Source: Pseudomonadota bacterium (GTDB lineage: Bacteria; Pseudomonadota; Alphaproteobacteria; Acetobacterales; Acetobacteraceae). Taken from it: a DNA stretch of 5,968 bases. Location: positions 1 through 5,968 of the forward strand of contig JAJZVS010000248.1 of the NCBI GenBank assembly GCA_021845555.1, read 5' to 3'. The notes below the pieces were generated by a model that ran no database searches, was not told the DNA's origin, and saw only the letters and a list, made by a program, of their open reading frames with translations. The number at the start of each line of letters is the position of its first letter. Position 1 is the first letter of the stretch. Of this stretch, positions 1 through 5,968 are shown one piece after another. The position numbers and the translations under genes are program-made.

Positions 1-158
1 TTGTCGAGTTTGAGCGTGACCACGGCGCCGGTGGCCCGTGAAACGGCATCGGCGGGCAGGCTCGGCGTGCGCCGCACCGCGCCCGCGATGCGCGTGGCGG
101 CGGCGCGCACGTCGGCCAGCGTGATCGCCGCGGTCGCGCCGGCGTCCGTTCGGGCCAT
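1..158 (-). CDS. Threonine ammonia-lyase (IlvA/TdcB type), N-terminal fragment
   Basis: Only the first 52 codons lie in the window; the gene runs off the left edge. The family is PLP-dependent (fold type II) and deaminates threonine to 2-oxobutanoate, the first step of isoleucine synthesis or of threonine breakdown. The visible part shows the usual family opening: a helix reading LADVRAAATRIAGAVRRTP followed by TGAVVTLKLD, the first strand before the asparagine/PLP-lysine region. The catalytic lysine and any C-terminal ACT domain lie outside, so biosynthetic and catabolic forms, or a serine racemase-like relative, cannot be told apart. The ATG at 158 is the only plausible start near the motif. 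It lies 16 bases after the greA stop, with no clear Shine-Dalgarno sequence, which suggests read-through transcription from greA. Confidence 0.75.
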   Translation of the reverse strand, partial: MARTDAGATAAITLADVRAAATRIAGAVRRTPSLPADAVSRATGAVVTLKLD

Positions 159-174
159 CGGCGCGACGCCGCTG

Positions 175-648
175 TCAGCCGAACCGGACTTCGAGAATCT
201 CGTACGACCGGTCCCCGCCGGGCGCCGGGACGGAAATCGTGTCGCCCACCTTCTTGCCGATCAGCGCCTTGGCGAGCGGCGAGGTCACCGACAGCCGGCC
301 GTTCTTGATATCGGCCTCGTGCAGCCCGACGATCTGGTAGCGCGCTTCCCGTTCGCTCTCTTCATCGACCAGGCGCACCACCGCGCCGAACTTCACATGC
401 TCCCCGGACAGGAGCGAGATGTCGATCACCTCGGCCGAGCCGATCACTTCCTCGAGCTCGGCGATGCGCCCCTCGATGAAGGACTGGCGTTCGCGCGCGG
501 CGTGGTATTCGGCGTTTTCCGACAGATCCCCATGCGCGCGGGCCTCGGCGATCTGGCGAATGATCGACGGGCGCTCGGTGCCTTTCAGGTGGCGGAGTTC
601 CTCTTCCAGCCGTTGCAGGCCGGGGGCAGTCATCGGGAACTTCTGCAC
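175..648 (-). CDS. greA: Transcription elongation factor GreA
   Basis: This 157-residue protein matches the usual GreA length of about 158. GreA enters the RNA polymerase secondary channel and stimulates cleavage of the 3' end of backtracked RNA so that elongation can resume. Residues 1 to about 75 form the N-terminal coiled coil. The tip loop reads [19 protein letters not shown], with the acidic pair D41 and E44 at the same numbers as in the E. coli protein. Residues from about 80 form the FKBP-like C-terminal domain, with the family motifs [14 protein letters not shown] and APGG. The start is GTG at 648: AAGGA lies 7 bases upstream, and the next in-frame ATG (codon 6, at 633) would be too far from it. 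The N-terminus MQKFPMT also fits the family. It follows carB by 81 bases, and the next gene starts 16 bases after its stop. Confidence 0.97.
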   Translation of the reverse strand: MQKFPMTAPGLQRLEEELRHLKGTERPSIIRQIAEARAHGDLSENAEYHAARERQSFIEGRIAELEEVIGSAEVIDISLLSGEHVKFGAVVRLVDEESEREARYQIVGLHEADIKNGRLSVTSPLAKALIGKKVGDTISVPAPGGDRSYEILEVRFG

Positions 649-655
649 GTCAGGG

Positions 656-660
656 TCCTT
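656..660 (-). promoter_or_regulatory. greA ribosome binding site
   Basis: AAGGA on the minus strand ends 7 bases before the GTG at 648. This fixes the GTG as the start in preference to the ATG at codon 6, which would lie 22 bases from the site. Confidence 0.75.
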
Positions 661-673
661 AGCGGTCAGCGTG

Positions 674-717
674 GGCCGGGTACGACAACGCCCCCCGGCG
701 GCCGGGGAGGCCCGGCC
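674..717 (-). other. Nested GC-rich stem-loop between carB and greA
   Basis: In the minus-strand transcript, GGCCGGG (711-717) can pair with CCCGGCC (674-680), a perfect 7-bp outer stem. Inside it CCCCGG (702-707) pairs with CCGGGG (693-698) across a 3-base loop. There is no U-run after either stem, so this is not a convincing intrinsic terminator. It could be a weak attenuator, a processing site or a 3'-end stabiliser for carB mRNA. Stems of this size also arise by chance in GC-rich DNA. Confidence 0.4.
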
Positions 718-729
718 GCGCGGAAAGCG

Positions 730-3972
<3,243 letters not shown>

Positions 3973-4093
3973 GGGTCGCTGTCAGTCCCGCGAGAGGAGG
4001 GGCGTCCGCCGGACCCGCGGCAGGCGGGACGGCGATGCGAACGATCGGTTCAGGGGGTGCGCGTCGGCGCGCGCGCGGCTCCGGCGGCCACGC
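3973..4093 (-). other. Intergenic gap before carB
   Basis: This 121-base gap separates the 90-codon gene from carB in an otherwise tight operon. It is very GC-rich, with an alternating GCGCGCGCGCG run at 4067-4077. A small stem, CCCGC/GCGGG, lies at 4014-4018 and 4024-4028. On the coding strand CCTCCT (3995-4000) resembles anti-Shine-Dalgarno sequence, and no good ribosome binding site sits near the carB ATG. I see no convincing promoter or terminator, and no gene. Confidence 0.5.
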
Positions 4094-4366
4094 TCATGTC
4101 GCCCCGCCGCCCTGCGCGCGTGCCGCGGCCACGCCGGCCGGGGTCAGTTCCAGGTGCCAGTGGCACTGCAAGGCCCCTTCCGGCAGGCGGATCGGCTCGC
4201 GGATCAGGCCGCGGCGCTGCGCTTCGGCCACCGCGGCGCGGAAGGCGTCGAAATCGAGCGCGCCGCCGGTCAGCGCGGCGAAGCGGTCGTAGCCGGCCTC
4301 GATATTGGTCTCGTTGATTCTATGGCGGAATGCTTCCGCCACCAGGGTCGCGACCGGATCGGTCAT
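4094..4366 (-). CDS. Small unknown protein inside the carAB operon, winged-helix-like
   Basis: I do not recognise this 90-residue protein. It has no signal peptide or membrane segment and is probably cytoplasmic. Predicted helices span about residues 4-18, 24-34 and 39-53. They are followed by a basic turn (RRGLIREPIR) and a strand-like segment (LQCHWHLELTP) before a short C-terminal helix. Helices followed by a beta-hairpin wing are the layout of winged helix-turn-helix proteins, but this is inference from pattern only. The C68-H69-x-H71 cluster could bind metal or be structural. The ATG overlaps the carA stop as ATGA, and GGAGG lies 7 bases upstream inside the carA end, so translation is probably coupled to carA. 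This frame stays open far upstream through carA, but only this start has a ribosome binding site that I can see. The GC-rich codon pattern and placement between carA and carB support a real gene. Confidence 0.85.
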   Translation of the reverse strand: MTDPVATLVAEAFRHRINETNIEAGYDRFAALTGGALDFDAFRAAVAEAQRRGLIREPIRLPEGALQCHWHLELTPAGVAAARAQGGGAT

Positions 4367-5736
4367 GCCCGCGCCTCCATCAACGCCGTGAACCGGGCGA
4401 ACAGGTAGTGGCTGTCCGACGGGCCGGGGGACGCCTCCGGATGGTACTGCACCGAGAACACCGGCCGCCCGTCGCAGGCGATCCCCTCGTTCGTGCCGTC
4501 GAACAGCGACACGTGGCTCACCCGCACGCCGGCGGGCAGGGTCGCGGGATCGACCGCGAAACCGTGGTTCTGGCTGGTGATCTCCACCTTGCCGGTGGTC
4601 AGATCCTGCACCGGCTGGTTGGCGCCGCGATGCCCGCGCGCCAGCTTGAAGGTCTTTGCCCCCAGCGCCAGCGCCAGCAGCTGGTGGCCGAGGCAGATGC
4701 CGAACAGCGGCACCCCGGCGGCCAGCACGCCCTGGATCGCCGGCACCGCGTAGGCGCCGGTGGCCGCCGGATCGCCCGGCCCGTTCGACAGGAACACCCC
4801 GTCCGGGCGGTGGCGCAGGATGTCCTCGGCGGTGGACGCGGCCGGCACCACCGTCACCCGGCAGCCGGCGGAGGCCAGGCTGCGCAGGATGTTCCGCTTC
4901 GCCCCGTAATCCACCGCCACCACATGGAAGCGCGGCGCCGCCTGCCGCCCCGTCCCGCCGGGCCAGGCCCAGCAGGTCTCGTCCCACGTATAGGTCTGCC
5001 GGCAGGAGACTTCGGCGGCCAGATCCATCCCCTCCAGCCCCGGCCAGCCGGCGGCCTGGGCACGCAGCGCCGGCAGATCGAACCGCCCGTCGGCGGGAAA
5101 GCACAGCACGCCGGACGGCGCGCCGCCGTCGCGGATGCGGACGGTGAGCGCCCGCGTGTCCACCCCGGCGAGGCCGGCGATGCCGCGCGCCCGCAGCCAG
5201 GCGTCCAGCCCCTGCACGGCGCGCCAGTTGGAGGGATCGGTCACGTCCTGCTTCACCACCAGCCCGCGCGCGGCGACCGTCGCGGCCTCCAGATCCTCGG
5301 CATTGGCGCCGACGTTGCCGATATGCGGGAAGGTGAAGGTGATGATCTGCCCGGCGTAGGAGGGATCGGTGAGCGTTTCCTGGTAGCCGGTCATGCCGGT
5401 GTTGAAGCAGACCTCGCCCACCGGCGCCGGGTCGGGCGTGTGCGCGCCGAAGCCGCGGCCCCAGAACAGCGCCCCGTCGGCCAACGCCAGCACGGCGGTG
5501 GCGCCGACGGGCACCCCGGTCTGGGCGGCGTGCGCCGGCCCGGCGGGATCGGCCGGCGCGCCGGGCAGTTCGGCGAGCGACAGGCCGGTCGCGGCCAGCA
5601 GCGCCGGCCAATGGCGGGCCGGGATCGCGCGGGCCTGGCGCCACTTGCGCACGGCCTCCACCCCCACGCCGGTCAGACGGGCGGTCGCCTCGGCGCCGCC
5701 CAGGAGATCGAGGAGATCTTCAACGGACATCGTCAT
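4363..5736 (-). CDS. carA: Carbamoyl-phosphate synthase small subunit with N-terminal HTH-like domain
   Basis: CarA splits glutamine and passes ammonia through a tunnel to CarB. The protein has 457 residues, against 382 in E. coli. The normal CarA body starts near residue 80 (TAVLALADGALFWGRGFG). It contains the small-subunit N-terminal domain (EVCFNTGMTGYQETLTDPSY at 108-127) and a class I glutamine amidotransferase domain from about 270. Its nucleophile elbow is GICLGHQ with C348, and the other triad members are H432 and E434 in YHPEASPGP. The first 58 residues form a Cro/YdaS-like helix-turn-helix, joined by an Ala/Pro-rich linker. The extension is encoded with the same GC-rich third positions as the rest. 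The start is the ATG at 5736 (a second ATG is codon 3). There is no Shine-Dalgarno sequence, but a predicted promoter places the transcript start on this ATG. The stop overlaps the next gene by ATGA. A later start, such as the GTG at codon 75, lacks a ribosome binding site. Confidence 0.97.
   Translation of the reverse strand: MTMSVEDLLDLLGGAEATARLTGVGVEAVRKWRQARAIPARHWPALLAATGLSLAELPGAPADPAGPAHAAQTGVPVGATAVLALADGALFWGRGFGAHTPDPAPVGEVCFNTGMTGYQETLTDPSYAGQIITFTFPHIGNVGANAEDLEAATVAARGLVVKQDVTDPSNWRAVQGLDAWLRARGIAGLAGVDTRALTVRIRDGGAPSGVLCFPADGRFDLPALRAQAAGWPGLEGMDLAAEVSCRQTYTWDETCWAWPGGTGRQAAPRFHVVAVDYGAKRNILRSLASAGCRVTVVPAASTAEDILRHRPDGVFLSNGPGDPAATGAYAVPAIQGVLAAGVPLFGICLGHQLLALALGAKTFKLARGHRGANQPVQDLTTGKVEITSQNHGFAVDPATLPAGVRVSHVSLFDGTNEGIACDGRPVFSVQYHPEASPGPSDSHYLFARFTALMEARA
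4374..4378 (-). promoter_or_regulatory. Ribosome binding site of the 90-codon gene
   Basis: GGAGG on the minus strand, inside the last codons of carA, lies 7 bases before the ATG at 4366. It decides the start of the small gene and supports translational coupling with carA. Confidence 0.8.
5563..5727 (-). other. Helix-turn-helix-like domain fused to CarA (residues 4-58)
   Basis: Residues 4-13 form a first helix. GGAEATARLTG is the second helix, V24-G25 the turn, and VEAVRKWRQARAIP a basic recognition-type helix with the K/R-W-R signature of Cro/CI and YdaS-like regulators. ARHWPALLAATGLSLAEL completes the bundle. Residues 59-79 are a flexible Ala/Pro linker. E. coli CarA has nothing equivalent. 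DNA binding is inferred from the pattern and not shown. Confidence 0.7.
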
Positions 5737-5742
5737 AAGAGA

Positions 5743-5771
5743 AGGATAGGGGAAATTTCTTCCCGGTGCAA
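5743..5771 (-). promoter_or_regulatory. Candidate sigma-70 promoter of carA, leaderless
   Basis: TTGCAC (5766-5771) and TATCCT (5743-5748) are separated by exactly 17 bases. Six bases separate the -10 box from the A of the carA ATG, so a standard start site would be that A. This agrees with the absence of a Shine-Dalgarno sequence. The -10 box matches TATAAT at four of six positions; the -35 box keeps only TTG. Confidence 0.5.
5750..5764. promoter_or_regulatory. Palindromic operator candidate O1, GGGAA-N5-TTCCC
   Basis: A perfect 5-bp inverted repeat with a 5-base A/T-rich centre lies inside the 17-base spacer of the predicted carA promoter, centred about 21 bases upstream of the ATG. A bound repressor would block RNA polymerase. 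It has the same half-sites and spacing as O2. Confidence 0.55.
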
Positions 5772-5778
5772 CACCGGG
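5762..5778. promoter_or_regulatory. Palindrome CCCGGTG-CAA-CACCGGG over the -35 box
   Basis: This perfect 7-bp inverted repeat with a 3-base centre covers the -35 hexamer and shares its first three bases with O1. Its sequence differs from O1 and O2, so it may serve another regulator. Because it lies upstream of the predicted start it would not be transcribed from that promoter, which argues for a DNA site over an RNA hairpin. Confidence 0.45.
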
Positions 5779-5785
5779 CCCGCCT

Positions 5786-5804
5786 CTGGGAAGTTAATTC
5801 CCAG
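5786..5804. promoter_or_regulatory. Palindromic operator candidate O2, CTGGGAA-N5-TTCCCAG
   Basis: A perfect 7-bp inverted repeat with the centre GTTAA. Its GGGAA-N5-TTCCC core (5788-5802) matches O1 at 12 of 15 positions. The two centres are 38 bp apart, and O2 is centred about 59 bases upstream of the carA ATG. This suits a second binding site for the same dimeric regulator. Confidence 0.55.
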
Positions 5805-5907
5805 CCTCCCCGGGGGGGCAACCCCACACGCGATACCGATCAGTTGCCACCGGCGGGGCCGACCCTTCGTGGATGAAACCGCGGTCCGGCGCGCCCCTCC
5901 CGTCGTT

Positions 5908-5968
5908 GCCGGGCTTGACCCGGCCACCGGCGCACGAACGACCGAGGGCGGATGGCCGGGTCAAGCCC
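5908..5968. repeat. REP-like extragenic inverted repeat, cut by the window edge
   Basis: GGGCTTGACCCGGCCA (5911-5926) recurs in inverse as TGGCCGGGTCAAGCCC (5953-5968), 16 matching bases around a 26-base centre. The left unit is itself a palindrome, GCCGGG-CTTGA-CCCGGC (5908-5924). The right unit is incomplete because the window ends. Units of this type are common intergenic repeats in alphaproteobacteria and may act as a terminator for a gene to the right. Confidence 0.7.

Noticed and set aside
693..707. Intrinsic terminator after carB
   Set aside because: The stem is good, but the transcript continues GGGCGTTGTCG with no U-run, so a terminator call is not supported.
4367..5644. Upstream extension of the small-gene frame through carA
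   Set aside because: The frame is open only because of GC-rich codon bias. The translated sequence is Arg/Gly/Ala-rich, and a clear GGAGG site and ATGA overlap mark the real start at 4366.
5782..5814. A second possible carA promoter over O2 (TTGCCC then ATTAAC)
   Set aside because: The -10-like hexamer is poor and the upstream part is a C/G run. It is much weaker than the TTGCAC-N17-TATCCT pair.
5733..5927. A 64-codon minus-strand frame starting MAGSSPATT
   Set aside because: This peptide is the usual false product of reading through the GCCGGGTCAAGCCCGG repeat. The frame crosses the carA promoter and palindromes, and has no ribosome binding site that I can see.

Overview
This window is high-GC bacterial DNA. 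Nearly all of it is read on the minus strand as one compact gene row. In transcription order (right to left) it holds carA, a 90-residue unknown gene, carB, greA, and the first 52 codons of a threonine ammonia-lyase gene cut off by the left edge. GC-rich third codon positions, protein sequences of alphaproteobacterial type, and a GCCGGG-CTTGA-CCCGGC extragenic palindrome at the right edge point to an alphaproteobacterium. Acetobacteraceae or a relative is my best guess, inferred from protein style and not from a marker gene.

Layout: 5737-5968 is the region upstream of carA. It carries an REP-like inverted repeat at the far right, then a dense control region of three perfect palindromes around a plausible sigma-70 promoter. 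carA (4363-5736) encodes the glutaminase subunit of carbamoyl-phosphate synthase. It has an extra N-terminal stretch of about 75 residues that looks like a Cro/YdaS-type helix-turn-helix. The 90-codon gene (4094-4366) overlaps carA by ATGA and has a good ribosome binding site inside the carA end. A 121-base gap leads to carB (730-3972), a complete synthetase subunit. An 81-base gap with a nested stem-loop leads to greA (175-648, GTG start), and 16 bases later comes the threonine ammonia-lyase start (158).

CarA and CarB together make carbamoyl phosphate for arginine and pyrimidines. GreA rescues backtracked RNA polymerase. Threonine ammonia-lyase starts isoleucine synthesis.

The most interesting part is the 5' end of the operon. 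CarA carries a DNA-binding-like domain, and its own promoter carries two matching GGGAA-N5-TTCCC palindromes 38 bp apart. One of them exactly fills the -35/-10 spacer. The predicted transcription start falls on the A of the carA ATG, so the mRNA would be leaderless, which fits the lack of a Shine-Dalgarno sequence there. I infer, but cannot prove, a self-regulating carbamoyl-phosphate synthase. The small unknown protein next to carA has a winged-helix-like pattern and could be a second part of the circuit.
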